In this document: one piece after another, positions 16,149 to 23,982 of the stretch
Layout: every line of letters starts with the position of its first letter
Position numbering within the stretch: position 1 is the first letter of the stretch
Origin: an uncultured Bacilli bacterium
GTDB lineage: Bacteria > Bacillota_I > Bacilli_A > RF39 > UBA660
Length of the DNA: 56,220 bases
Assembly: GCA_934167695.1 (NCBI GenBank)
Contig: CAKPLP010000008.1
Span: forward strand, 1 to 56,220
Reading direction: 5' to 3'
Notes under the pieces: generated by a model
Database searches by the model: none
Seen by the model: the letters and a program-made list of their open reading frames with translations, nothing else
What the model was told of the DNA's origin: nothing
Translations under genes and position numbers: made by a program

Positions 16149-16579
16149 TATTTAACCTCCATAATTTCTGGTTTTTGTGCTTCATGTTTATGTTCACTAC
16201 CTGTATAAACAAATAATTTTTTATACATTGAACGACCTAGACGATTTTTAGGAAGCATTCCTTTTACTGCACGTTCTACCATTTCTACTGGATATTTTTC
16301 TTGCATAACTCTTGCTGTTCTTTCTCTTAATCCACCTGGATATTGTGAATGATTATAATACATTTTCTTGTCTAATTTATTACCAGTTAATTTTGCTTTT
16401 TCAGCATTAATGATAATAACATAATCACCACAATCAATATGAGGTGTGTAAGTTGCTTTATGTTTACCTCTTAAAATATGAGCTGCCTTACTTGCAACAC
16501 GTCCTAAAGGTTTTCCTTCAGCATCAATTACATACCATTTACGTTCTACTGTTTCTTTTTTTTGCATAAAACTTGTCAT
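16148..16579 (-). CDS. rplM: 50S ribosomal protein L13
   Basis: 143-residue L13, normal length, with the family blocks WYVIDAEGKPLGRVAS and HKATYTPHIDCGDYVIIINA. First gene of the rplM-rpsI pair. It has its own promoter and a structured 5' leader with a 9-bp hairpin, so L13 autoregulation is plausible. Confidence 0.98.
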   Translation of the reverse strand: MTSFMQKKETVERKWYVIDAEGKPLGRVASKAAHILRGKHKATYTPHIDCGDYVIIINAEKAKLTGNKLDKKMYYNHSQYPGGLRERTARVMQEKYPVEMVERAVKGMLPKNRLGRSMYKKLFVYTGSEHKHEAQKPEIMEVK

Positions 16580-16604
16580 AAAATTTCTCCTTTATCCATT
16601 ACTT

Positions 16605-16640
16605 AAATTAAGTTTTCCCAAGACTTAATTTATGTGGGGA
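16605..16640 (-). ncRNA. Structured leader of rplM (L13-leader candidate)
   Basis: The rplM leader holds a perfect 9-bp hairpin, arms 16605-16613 and 16623-16631. Its 9-base loop contains GGGA, which can pair with UCCC at 16637-16640 just upstream, giving a possible pseudoknot. L13 leaders that mediate feedback control are known in Firmicutes; whether this matches that family needs a covariance search. Confidence 0.55.
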
Positions 16641-16661
16641 TATTTCAATGTACCGATTAAA

Positions 16662-16690
16662 ATTATACTAAAAAATGTATATAAAATCAA
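16662..16690 (-). promoter_or_regulatory. Promoter of rplM-rpsI
   Basis: The minus strand has TTGATT (16685-16690), a 17-base spacer and TATAAT (16662-16667). Predicted leader is about 75 bases. Confidence 0.8.
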
Positions 16691-16717
16691 GTCTTTTTTT
16701 ATATTATTAATATTTTA

Positions 16718-17485
16718 TTAGTCTATTATGTACTTATTTAAGTCTTCATATTCCACTTTTTCTAAATAAAGACCTTCAGCAGGGGCTGTTGCACCATTTT
16801 TTTTTCTTGATTTACTATCCAAAATTGTCTTAACATCATTTGCTGTTAACTTGTTTTCTCCTACTTTAATAAGTAATCCGACCATATTTCTTACCTGATA
16901 CCTCATAAAACCATTACCAGTAAAAGTTATTATATATTTATTTTTATCAACTTTATCCTCTTCAATATAAGCATCAAAAATTTTTCTAATACAGTTTTGT
17001 TTAGTAATATTTTCTGTTACAAAGGCTCTATAGTCATGTTCTCCTATTAGTTTTTTTATAGCTTGTCGCATTGCACTTAAATTTAAATTATAATTATATT
17101 GGAATACATAATTTCTTTCTAATGGATTATATTCTCCTACATTTATGTAATATTTATAAGTTTTACTAATAACATTATACCTTGCATGAAAATTTTCCAC
17201 TACATGATAAGCATCAATTATATGGATGTCTGCTGGTAGATTGCTATTTAGTGCTCTTTTTAATTTTTTAGGAGTAATATTTACATCAATATCTAAATGA
17301 GCATACTGACATTTTGCATGAACCTTTTTATCAGTACGACCCGTTGCAGTTATTTTGGTATTAATATTATTATTTACTATTGTTGCAGCAGTTTCTATTT
17401 CATTCTGTATCGTTTTTAAATTTGGCTGATTTTGAAATCCAGCATAATTTGTTCCATCATATGAAAATTTTATTAAAAAACGCAT
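16718..17485 (-). CDS. truA: tRNA pseudouridine(38-40) synthase
   Basis: 255-residue TruA, which converts uridines 38-40 in the anticodon stem-loop to pseudouridine. The catalytic aspartate is D52 in ATGRTDKKVHA. FSYDGTNYAGFQ at 7-18 and GNGFMRYQVRNMVG near 195-208 are also conserved. Normal length. It lies between the ECF ATPases and rplM as in other Firmicutes, but the usual ecfT between ecfA2 and truA is missing. Confidence 0.97.
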   Translation of the reverse strand: MRFLIKFSYDGTNYAGFQNQPNLKTIQNEIETAATIVNNNINTKITATGRTDKKVHAKCQYAHLDIDVNITPKKLKRALNSNLPADIHIIDAYHVVENFHARYNVISKTYKYYINVGEYNPLERNYVFQYNYNLNLSAMRQAIKKLIGEHDYRAFVTENITKQNCIRKIFDAYIEEDKVDKNKYIITFTGNGFMRYQVRNMVGLLIKVGENKLTANDVKTILDSKSRKKNGATAPAEGLYLEKVEYEDLNKYIID

Positions 17486-17500
17486 TTTTCCCTCCTATTA

Positions 17501-17523
17501 ATTTTTTCCACAGTTTCTGTGGA
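17501..17523. repeat. 23-bp dispersed repeat with hairpin, copy 1
   Basis: The 23 bases 17501-17523 recur exactly at 48880-48902. They contain the perfect hairpin TCCACAG-TTT-CTGTGGA preceded by six Ts. Here the copy fills most of the 38-base gap between ecfA2 and truA. Confidence 0.6.
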
Positions 17524-18318
17524 TTATACATGTTTGTAAATATCTTTGATTAAATCTCTAATATCTCTATGATAATCTATGTTAACTTTTTTTTCAGTTT
17601 TTGCTTTATAAGTAAATAAAACTATATCCGGAATTTCTATGTCCTCTTTTAAAAGAAATTTTACATTTTCATATATTTCCTTACTATTTCCTTCTTTTAG
17701 TACTTTATTATTTTTAAAAATTATTAAATGTTTTGTATATTTATAAAGAATCTCACTATCTTTTGATGTAATAATTATACATATTTTATATTTTTCATTA
17801 AGTTGTGTTAATAACCTAAATATCTTTTTTTCAGTTTTTGTATCTAAATTTGTAAATGGTTCTTCTAATATTATTATCTTCGGGTTATTTATTAAACTTA
17901 TTGCTATTTGTAATAATTTTTTTTCACTAGTAGATAGAGTTGTAATATTTCTTGTTAAATAATTATCTTTTAAATCTACTATCTTTAGCGAATCTATTAT
18001 TTTTTTTCTAGGGTCCTTAATATCAAATTTATAATACTCAAACATATAAGTCATATATTCTTCTATAGTTGTTTTAGAATATTTATTTTGAAAAGTATTT
18101 TCAACTATGGAAATTTTTTTTATTAGAGATAATTTATTTTTATTAGATAAGATTTTTTCTCCAAAATTAATAGTTCCATCATAATTTACTTTTCCCATTA
18201 GTAAATCTAGAATGGAATCACTATTAGTTCTATATATACCTGTTATTTCGCTTTCTGGTATTTCAAAACTTATATTATGAAATTTTTGATAATTAACTTT
18301 TGTAAATTTTATTTCCAT
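17524..18318 (-). CDS. ecfA2: Degenerate EcfA2-type ABC ATPase
   Basis: 264-residue protein recognisable as the second ATPase of an energy-coupling factor (ECF) vitamin transporter by position and by its C-terminal PDIVLFTYKAK segment. Key ATPase motifs are eroded: the P-loop reads GIYRTNSDSI (27-36) with no lysine, the signature is LSTSE (128-132) instead of LSGGQ, and the switch histidine is replaced (TSKD at 184-187). Walker B is kept (ILEEPF). ATP hydrolysis by this subunit is unlikely. The start overlaps the ecfA1 stop by 10 bases. No ecfT follows. Confidence 0.75.
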   Translation of the reverse strand: MEIKFTKVNYQKFHNISFEIPESEITGIYRTNSDSILDLLMGKVNYDGTINFGEKILSNKNKLSLIKKISIVENTFQNKYSKTTIEEYMTYMFEYYKFDIKDPRKKIIDSLKIVDLKDNYLTRNITTLSTSEKKLLQIAISLINNPKIIILEEPFTNLDTKTEKKIFRLLTQLNEKYKICIIITSKDSEILYKYTKHLIIFKNNKVLKEGNSKEIYENVKFLLKEDIEIPDIVLFTYKAKTEKKVNIDYHRDIRDLIKDIYKHV

Positions 18319-19118
18319 AATTCTTGTACCATCCCATCCATATCTAAAATAATATTATTAATAAGATTGTAGTCATTTAGTTTAACTGATAAGTCTACCA
18401 TAAAGGGAATAGATAAACCTAATCTATTTATTTTATTATCTTGTTTTAAGACGTCTAATGGGTTCCCTTCTAATGCAATTTTTCCTTGATCTAAAATATA
18501 AAGATAATCTGCATTTAACTCTATGACATCATTTAAATCATTTGTAGTAATTATTATTGTTGTTTTTTCTTTTTTGTTTAATTCTTTTAAAAGTGATAAT
18601 ATTTGTTTTGTTTGGCTTTTTGTCATAAGAGAACATATATCATCTAATAATAATACTTTTGGATTAGTTAATAGTGTACTTGCTAATAGCAATCTTATTC
18701 GGGAAAAGTTATTAAGTTCATTAGGTGAGTGTAATAAAATATCTTCTAAATTTAATAATTTTACTATTTTTTGGTATTGATTTATTTTATCTTTTTGTTC
18801 TATTTTTAAATTTTCTAATATACTAAATAATTCATCTTCTACTGTTGAATTAAAAAAAAGTATATTATCTTCTTGAGAAACTATTCCAATTTCTGAAAAT
18901 AGTTTTGTTTTATTGATTTTTTCTATTGGAGTATTATTATATATAACATTTTCTTTGGTAGAGATTAACGTATCTATGACTTTTATAATGGTACTTTTAC
19001 CAGAATTATTAGGTCCTGTTATTGCTGTTATTTTTTTATCTTCTATATTTAGATTGAAATCATGAAAAATATTTTTATAATTTAAATTTTTTACTTCTAT
19101 TATGTTTTTGTTTTTCAT
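18309..19118 (-). CDS. ecfA1: EcfA1-type ABC ATPase with altered active site
   Basis: 269-residue ATPase related to EcfA1 (CbiO). Its P-loop is intact (GPNNSGKST, 35-43) and the Q-loop glutamine is near 82. The signature is LNNFS (135-139), the catalytic glutamate after Walker B is aspartate (LLLDD, 156-160) and the switch histidine is asparagine (TTND, 191-194). The C-terminus PFMVDLSVKLN is EcfA1-like. Nucleotide binding without efficient hydrolysis is plausible. The ATG at 19118 is chosen because AGAGGTG precedes it by seven bases; a GTG lies at 19127. Located next to rplQ side as in other Firmicutes, with an SDR gene in between. Confidence 0.75.
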   Translation of the reverse strand: MKNKNIIEVKNLNYKNIFHDFNLNIEDKKITAITGPNNSGKSTIIKVIDTLISTKENVIYNNTPIEKINKTKLFSEIGIVSQEDNILFFNSTVEDELFSILENLKIEQKDKINQYQKIVKLLNLEDILLHSPNELNNFSRIRLLLASTLLTNPKVLLLDDICSLMTKSQTKQILSLLKELNKKEKTTIIITTNDLNDVIELNADYLYILDQGKIALEGNPLDVLKQDNKINRLGLSIPFMVDLSVKLNDYNLINNIILDMDGMVQELWK

Positions 19119-19148
19119 TGATTTCACCTCTTACTTCTGCAATATACT

Positions 19149-19154
19149 ATTATA
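19149..19154 (-). promoter_or_regulatory. Possible -10 element of the ecfA1 transcript
   Basis: TATAAT on the minus strand lies 30 bases before the ecfA1 start and just after the SDR terminator. The -35 region is poor, so this is tentative. Confidence 0.4.
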
Positions 19155-19168
19155 AAGCATTTTATACA

Positions 19169-19203
19169 AAAAGAAAACTTTAATTTATTCCTAAATTAAA
19201 GTT
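19169..19203 (-). terminator. Terminator of the SDR gene
   Basis: A perfect 12-bp stem (arms 19176-19187 and 19192-19203, 4-base loop) overlaps the SDR stop and is followed on the minus strand by TTCTTTTT. Confidence 0.85.
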
Positions 19204-19957
19204 ATTGTAATTTTCTTTTCTGAATTCGATAAGTAATTCTCAATAACATTTTATCTGATATAAATCTACTAAAAAATTTCATTAATTTCATTTTTAATCC
19301 CGGGATTATAAGCATTTTCTTATTAAACATTTCATCTATTGCATATTGGGCTACGTCGTGTGCTGATAAGGCTTTTACTTTAAAATTTACATTTGCTACT
19401 TTATTAAAGTTTGTACTAACTGGTCCGGGGCAAAGGCATGATATATGCACGTTGCTTTTTCTTTTTTTTAACTCATACCAGATAGATTCAGTTAAACTAC
19501 AGACATATGATTTTGTAGCATAATATGTGGACATTAATGGACCTCCCGGTAAAAGTCCTGCTGATGATGAAACATTTAAAATATACCCTGAATCTTTTTT
19601 TATCATATCTTTTAGAAAAGATTTTGTTAAAATGTGAACCGCTTTAAGATTTGTTTCTATCATTTCTATATCATTTGAAAGTTGTAGACTATCAAAATCA
19701 CCACATGAACCAAAACCCGCATTATTTATTAAAATATCAATATTTTCATTTTTAGTTAAAACATATAGTTCTTTAACTTTCTGTTCATTACTTAAATCTA
19801 ATGCAATTATTTTTGTCTTTGTAGGTAATTTTTGTTGAATTTCTTCTAATTTTTCTTTATTTCTTGCTACTAGTATTAACTCATATTTTTTTTGTGCTAA
19901 GTACTTAGCCATTTCCAAACCTATTCCACTAGATGCTCCAGTTATTAGGGCCTTCAT
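19202..19957 (-). CDS. Short-chain dehydrogenase/reductase
   Basis: 251-residue classical SDR using NAD(P). The cofactor motif TGASSGIG is at 6-13, NNAG at 78-81, the catalytic serine in NVSSSAG near 130 and the YxxxK pair at Y145/K149. The C-terminal 40 residues are basic and hydrophobic, as in SDRs that act on lipids or associate with membranes; the substrate is unknown. The ATG at 19957 is chosen for its ribosome site AGAGG; a GTG lies at 19966. It sits between rplQ and the ECF ATPases, where no SDR is usual. Confidence 0.88.
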   Translation of the reverse strand: MKALITGASSGIGLEMAKYLAQKKYELILVARNKEKLEEIQQKLPTKTKIIALDLSNEQKVKELYVLTKNENIDILINNAGFGSCGDFDSLQLSNDIEMIETNLKAVHILTKSFLKDMIKKDSGYILNVSSSAGLLPGGPLMSTYYATKSYVCSLTESIWYELKKRKSNVHISCLCPGPVSTNFNKVANVNFKVKALSAHDVAQYAIDEMFNKKMLIIPGLKMKLMKFFSRFISDKMLLRITYRIQKRKLQ

Positions 19958-20021
19958 TACCGTCACCTCTAATTTTATTATATATTAATTTTAATTAATT
20001 GAAAAGATAGTTTACAACCAA

Positions 20022-20050
20022 AAAAAGAAGTTGATTATTCAGCTTCTTTT
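20022..20050 (-). terminator. Terminator of the alpha operon
   Basis: On the minus strand AAAGAAG..TGA pairs with TCA..CTTCTTT around the rplQ stop codon, followed by a seven-T run. It ends the S10-spc-alpha supercluster. Confidence 0.85.
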
Positions 20051-20430
20051 GTTTCTTCCTTTGCTGGTTTTGTTGCAACTTCTTTTTCATCTACTAATTT
20101 TAGAATTACCATTAAACTATCATCACCACGACGTTCAGTAAGTTTTAGTATTTGAGTATATCCACCATTACGATTTTCATAACGTTTTGCTAAATCATTA
20201 AATATTTTATCTACAACTTTTTTATCGTTGTGTAAAAATGCTAACGCTTTTCTTCTTGATACTAAATCACCTTTTTTACCATAGGTAATCATTTTATCAA
20301 CAAATTTACGAGTTTCTTTAGCACGAGTTTCTGTTGTTGTAATGCTTTCATTCATAATAACTTGTTTTGTTTGAGTTGCAAGCATGCTTCTTCTATGTTT
20401 ATTATCGCGTCCTAATTTTCTATATGCCAT
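20035..20430 (-). CDS. rplQ: 50S ribosomal protein L17
   Basis: 131-residue L17 with the standard start MAYRKLGRDNKHRRSMLATQ. The core ends near residue 115 and a lysine/glutamate-rich tail of about 17 residues (ATKPAKEETKEAE) follows, absent from many homologues. Last gene of the alpha operon, 15 bases after rpoA. Confidence 0.98.
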   Translation of the reverse strand: MAYRKLGRDNKHRRSMLATQTKQVIMNESITTTETRAKETRKFVDKMITYGKKGDLVSRRKALAFLHNDKKVVDKIFNDLAKRYENRNGGYTQILKLTERRGDDSLMVILKLVDEKEVATKPAKEETKEAE

Positions 20431-20444
20431 AATTATCCTCCTTA

Positions 20445-21395
20445 TTAATCTTCATCATGTAATGTTAAGCCCATATCTTTAATTTTATCTAATACTTCTT
20501 TTAAAGATTTTTTACCTAAATTACGGATTTTCATCATATCTGATTCACTTTTATTAACTAGATCTTGTAATGTATGAATTCCTGCTCTTTTTAAACAATT
20601 ATATGCACGAACAGAGAAATCTAAATCTTCTATTGAAGTTTCTAAAGCTTTTGTTTTTGGATCTTCAGTTTTTTCAATCATCATACCACTAACATCTGCT
20701 ATTGATGATAAATCTGTTAATAATTCGAAATGTTCAATTAAAATACGTGATGCTAAAGCTATTGCTTCTTCTGGTTTTATAGATCCATTAGTCCATACTT
20801 CTAGAACTAATTTATCATAACTTTCATCTTGTCCAACACGTGCTGGTTCAACTTCATATGAAACTCTTTCGATTGGCGAGTATGATGAATCCATTGCAAT
20901 AACACCAGTTTTTTTAATATCTAATAGTTTTTTATTTATTTCACTATCTACATATCCACGACCATTTGTTACAGTCATTTCTATATTAAGACTTCCGCCT
21001 TTACTTAGTGTTGCTATTACTTTATCCTTATTAATAATTTCAACATCTGCATCACATTCAATATCTCCAGCGGTTACTTCACCCTCTTTTGATACATTTA
21101 AAGTGATAGTTTTTGTTGTATTAGAATAATTCTTAATAACAAGACCTTTTAAGTTTAATATAATTGTAGCTACGTCTTCATAAACTCCATCTATTGTTTG
21201 GAATTCATGTAAAACTCCATCTATTTTAATACTACTAATTGCACTACCGGGAAGAGATGATAACATTACTCTTCTTAAGGCGTTACCTAAAGTAGTACCA
21301 AAACCTCTTTCTAATGGTTCTAATTCAAATTTTCCATAGAAATTACTTTCTACTGAATCAGTAATTTTATATATTGGTTTTTCAAATTGTAACAT
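20445..21395 (-). CDS. rpoA: RNA polymerase alpha subunit
   Basis: 316-residue alpha subunit. The N-terminal dimerisation domain (about 1-230) contains LEPLERGFGTTLGNALRRVM, which docks the beta and beta-prime subunits. The C-terminal DNA-binding domain has LDFSVRAYNCLKRAGIHTL and IRNLGKKSLKEV. Both domains are complete. It lies between rpsK and rplQ, the conserved alpha operon order. Confidence 0.98.
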   Translation of the reverse strand: MLQFEKPIYKITDSVESNFYGKFELEPLERGFGTTLGNALRRVMLSSLPGSAISSIKIDGVLHEFQTIDGVYEDVATIILNLKGLVIKNYSNTTKTITLNVSKEGEVTAGDIECDADVEIINKDKVIATLSKGGSLNIEMTVTNGRGYVDSEINKKLLDIKKTGVIAMDSSYSPIERVSYEVEPARVGQDESYDKLVLEVWTNGSIKPEEAIALASRILIEHFELLTDLSSIADVSGMMIEKTEDPKTKALETSIEDLDFSVRAYNCLKRAGIHTLQDLVNKSESDMMKIRNLGKKSLKEVLDKIKDMGLTLHDED

Positions 21396-21428
21396 GAAAC
21401 TAACCTCCCTTTATTTATTGATTTACAA

Positions 21429-21812
21429 TTAACCACGTGGACGTTTTGGTGGACGACATCCATTGTGTGGTATTGGTGTAACATCATTGATTGCTGTTAT
21501 TTCTAAACCTGCTGTTTGAAGTGAACGAATAGCTGTTTCACGTCCTGGTCCTAAACCTTTAACATACACTTCTACTTTACGCATACCAATATCATATGCA
21601 GCTTTTCCTGCGGCTTCAGCGGCAATTCCAGCAGCGTATGGTGTTGATTTTTTACTTCCTTTAAATCCTAGGGCACCACTTGAAGCCCAACTAATAGTAT
21701 TACCATCTTTATCGGTAATAGTAGTTATTGTATTATTAAATGTTGAATGAATGTGTGCAACACCTTCTGGCACATTCTTCTTAACTTTTTTCTTTCTAGT
21801 TTTATAAGCCAT
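21429..21812 (-). CDS. rpsK: 30S ribosomal protein S11
   Basis: 127-residue S11, normal length, with GVAHIHSTFNNTITTITD near the start and the C-terminal DVTPIPHNGCRPPKRPRG, the conserved rRNA-binding tail. Follows rpsM by 21 bases with a GGAGGT ribosome site. Confidence 0.98.
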   Translation of the reverse strand: MAYKTRKKKVKKNVPEGVAHIHSTFNNTITTITDKDGNTISWASSGALGFKGSKKSTPYAAGIAAEAAGKAAYDIGMRKVEVYVKGLGPGRETAIRSLQTAGLEITAINDVTPIPHNGCRPPKRPRG

Positions 21813-21833
21813 GGTTTAACCTCCTTTTAACTA

Positions 21834-22202
21834 TTAAGCTTTTTTCTTATTAGCAACAGTCTTACCCTTACCTTTACGAGTACGAGCATTTCTATTTGTT
21901 CTTTGTCCTCTTACTGGTAATCCTTTTTTATGACGAGATCCCTCATAAGAGTTAATTTCCATTTTTGTTTTTATATTCATAGTAACTTCACGACGTAAGT
22001 CACCTTCTGTTAAATGATTGTTAATTTCATCACGAAGTTTAATTAATTCTTCTTGTGATAATTCACCTGCTTTTTTAGTAGGTTCAACTCCTGCGTTTTC
22101 ACAGATTGTTTTTGCTAAATTTCTTCCAATACCATAAATATAAGTTAATGAAATAACGATATGTTTATCATTTGGAATATCTACACCTTTAATACGTGCC
22201 AT
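21834..22202 (-). CDS. rpsM: 30S ribosomal protein S13
   Basis: 122-residue S13 beginning MARIKGVDIPNDKHIVISL with the helix-two-turn-helix YIYGIGRN and the basic tail GLPVRGQRTNRNARTRKGKG that reaches the decoding site. Full length. Confidence 0.98.
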   Translation of the reverse strand: MARIKGVDIPNDKHIVISLTYIYGIGRNLAKTICENAGVEPTKKAGELSQEELIKLRDEINNHLTEGDLRREVTMNIKTKMEINSYEGSRHKKGLPVRGQRTNRNARTRKGKGKTVANKKKA

Positions 22203-22217
22203 TTATTTCACCTCCTA

Positions 22218-22334
22218 TTAACCTTGTCTTTGGTTATGTTTAGGGTTCTTTTTACAAATAACTCTAACAACACCTTTACGTCTTACTATTTTACAATCAG
22301 CACAAATTGGTTTTACTGATGGTTTTACTTTCAT
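22218..22334 (-). CDS. rpmJ: 50S ribosomal protein L36
   Basis: A 38-residue frame read directly from the minus strand: it starts MKVKPSVKPICADCKIVRRK and ends KHNQRQG. The zinc ligands C11, C14, C27 and H33 are present, so this is the zinc-binding form. It lies between infA and rpsM, the normal position. Confidence 0.97.
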   Translation of the reverse strand: MKVKPSVKPICADCKIVRRKGVVRVICKKNPKHNQRQG

Positions 22335-22348
22335 TATAATCCCTCCTA

Positions 22349-22564
22349 TTATTTACGATAGGTAATACGCCCACGTGTTAAATCATAAGGCGATAGTTCT
22401 ATCATTACGGTATCACCTGGTAGGATGCGAATGTAGTGCATTCGTATTTTACCAGAAACGTGGGCTTCCACAATGTGTCCATTATCAAGCTGAACTTTAA
22501 ATTTTCCTCCTGGTATAATTTCAAGAACTTTACCTTCTATTTCAATTACGTCTTCTTTTGCCAT
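22349..22564 (-). CDS. infA: Translation initiation factor IF-1
   Basis: 71-residue S1-like OB-fold protein, MAKEDVIEIEGKVLEIIPGG at the start and DTVMIELSPYDLTRGRITYR at the end, the standard IF-1 sequence. It occupies the A site during initiation. It starts four bases after the map stop and its ribosome site lies inside map. Confidence 0.98.
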   Translation of the reverse strand: MAKEDVIEIEGKVLEIIPGGKFKVQLDNGHIVEAHVSGKIRMHYIRILPGDTVMIELSPYDLTRGRITYRK

Positions 22565-22568
22565 CTTT

Positions 22569-23315
22569 TCACTCTCCTGTTAATATTTCGTATCCATCTT
22601 GGGTTACAACTACTGTATGTTCATAGTGAGCTGATGGACTATGATCTTGTGTTACAACTGTCCAGTCATTATCTTCTAAATAAATGTCTGGATGTCCAAA
22701 TGTTAACATTGGTTCAACAGCAATTACCATTCCAACTTTTAGACGAGGTCCTGTATTTTTAGTTCCATAATTTGGAACATCAGGATCTTCGTGAACGTCA
22801 GTTCCTACACCATGTCCACATAATTCTCTTACAACACCTAAATTATGTTCTTTGGCATATGTTTCAATGGCATAACCAATATCACCAATTCTAGCATTTG
22901 GTTTAATCTGAGCAAGACCTACGAATAATGATTTTTCAGTATGCTCCATTAAATATTCTTTTTCTTTTGTTATATTTCCTACTTTATATGTCCAAGCTGA
23001 ATCACCATGATAACCTTTATAACATGCTCCTATATCTAGTGTTACAATGTCACCATCTTTTAATTTTCTTTTGCTTGGAAAACCATGAACGACCTCATCA
23101 TTTATACTAATGCATAATGCTGTAGGAAATCCTTCGTATCCTTTAAAAGAAGGAGTTGCACCATTTTCTCTAATAAATTTTTCTGCTAAGCTATCTAGCT
23201 TTTCTGTTGTTACTCCTTCTTTGATAAATGGTTTTATATATTGATGAGTTTTATATACTATATTACCTGCTATTTTTAAAAGTTCAATTTCTCTTTCACT
23301 TTTTATAGTTATCAT
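22569..23315 (-). CDS. map: Type I methionine aminopeptidase
   Basis: 248-residue enzyme that removes the initiator methionine. Metal ligands are D94 (TLDIG), D105 (HGDSAWTY), H168 (CGHGVG) and E201 (AVEPML), plus a glutamate near the C-terminus; H77 in NDEVVHGFP is the substrate-side histidine. No N-terminal extension. Begins directly after the adk stop. Confidence 0.97.
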   Translation of the reverse strand: MITIKSEREIELLKIAGNIVYKTHQYIKPFIKEGVTTEKLDSLAEKFIRENGATPSFKGYEGFPTALCISINDEVVHGFPSKRKLKDGDIVTLDIGACYKGYHGDSAWTYKVGNITKEKEYLMEHTEKSLFVGLAQIKPNARIGDIGYAIETYAKEHNLGVVRELCGHGVGTDVHEDPDVPNYGTKNTGPRLKVGMVIAVEPMLTFGHPDIYLEDNDWTVVTQDHSPSAHYEHTVVVTQDGYEILTGE

Positions 23316-23978
23316 TTACTCACCTACTTTACTTATAATTTTATCTATTTCATTGAAAATTTCATCAATAGATGCATTTCCATTTATGTGGTAAACTACT
23401 CCTTGTTTTTCATAATGCTCAATTATTGGAGCAGTTTTTTCTAAATACATTTTATATCTTGTTTGGAATGAATCTATATTATCATCATTTCTTTGATATA
23501 GACTTCCACCACAAACATCACATACGGATTCTATTTGTGGTTTTTCGCTTTCTTGATTAATATTATATACCGCATTACAATTTTTGCAAATTCTTCTACC
23601 AGTTATTCTTTTTTCTAGAATTTTTTCATCTATATCTAAAACAAATACATAACCTAATTCAAAATTTGTTTTTTGTAGTATTTCATCATATTTTAAAGCT
23701 TGTTCGTAATTACGAGGAAAGCCATCTATTATGAATCCTTTTTTGCAGTCATCTTTTAAAAGTCTATCTTCTACTAATTTATAAGTAATATCATCTTTTA
23801 CTAATTTGCCACTTGCTAATGTTTCATAAACATAATTTCCTATTTCAGTATCTTCTTTTGATATTTCTCTTAAAATATCTCCAGTTGAAATATGTGGAAT
23901 ATGGTACTTGTTAACTATCATTTTTGCTTGTGTACCTTTTCCAGCAGCAGGTGGCGCAATAAACATTATACTCTTCAT
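23316..23978 (-). CDS. adk: Adenylate kinase, zinc-lid form
   Basis: 220-residue long-form adenylate kinase, which interconverts AMP, ATP and ADP. The P-loop APPAAGKGTQ (8-17) replaces the usual leading and middle glycines with alanine but keeps lysine. The lid carries CKNC and CDVC, the four-cysteine zinc site of Gram-positive enzymes. GFPRNYEQA marks the AMP site. The ATG at 23978 is chosen because AAGG precedes it and the sequence begins MKSIMFIAPP; the frame extends back into secY without homology. Confidence 0.95.
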   Translation of the reverse strand: MKSIMFIAPPAAGKGTQAKMIVNKYHIPHISTGDILREISKEDTEIGNYVYETLASGKLVKDDITYKLVEDRLLKDDCKKGFIIDGFPRNYEQALKYDEILQKTNFELGYVFVLDIDEKILEKRITGRRICKNCNAVYNINQESEKPQIESVCDVCGGSLYQRNDDNIDSFQTRYKMYLEKTAPIIEHYEKQGVVYHINGNASIDEIFNEIDKIISKVGE

Positions 23979-23982
23979 TCTT

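Noticed and set aside
22436..22762. Plus-strand frame of 108 codons opposite infA and map
   Set aside because: It mirrors conserved coding sequence on the other strand, has no ribosome site and encodes a low-complexity, aromatic-rich product.
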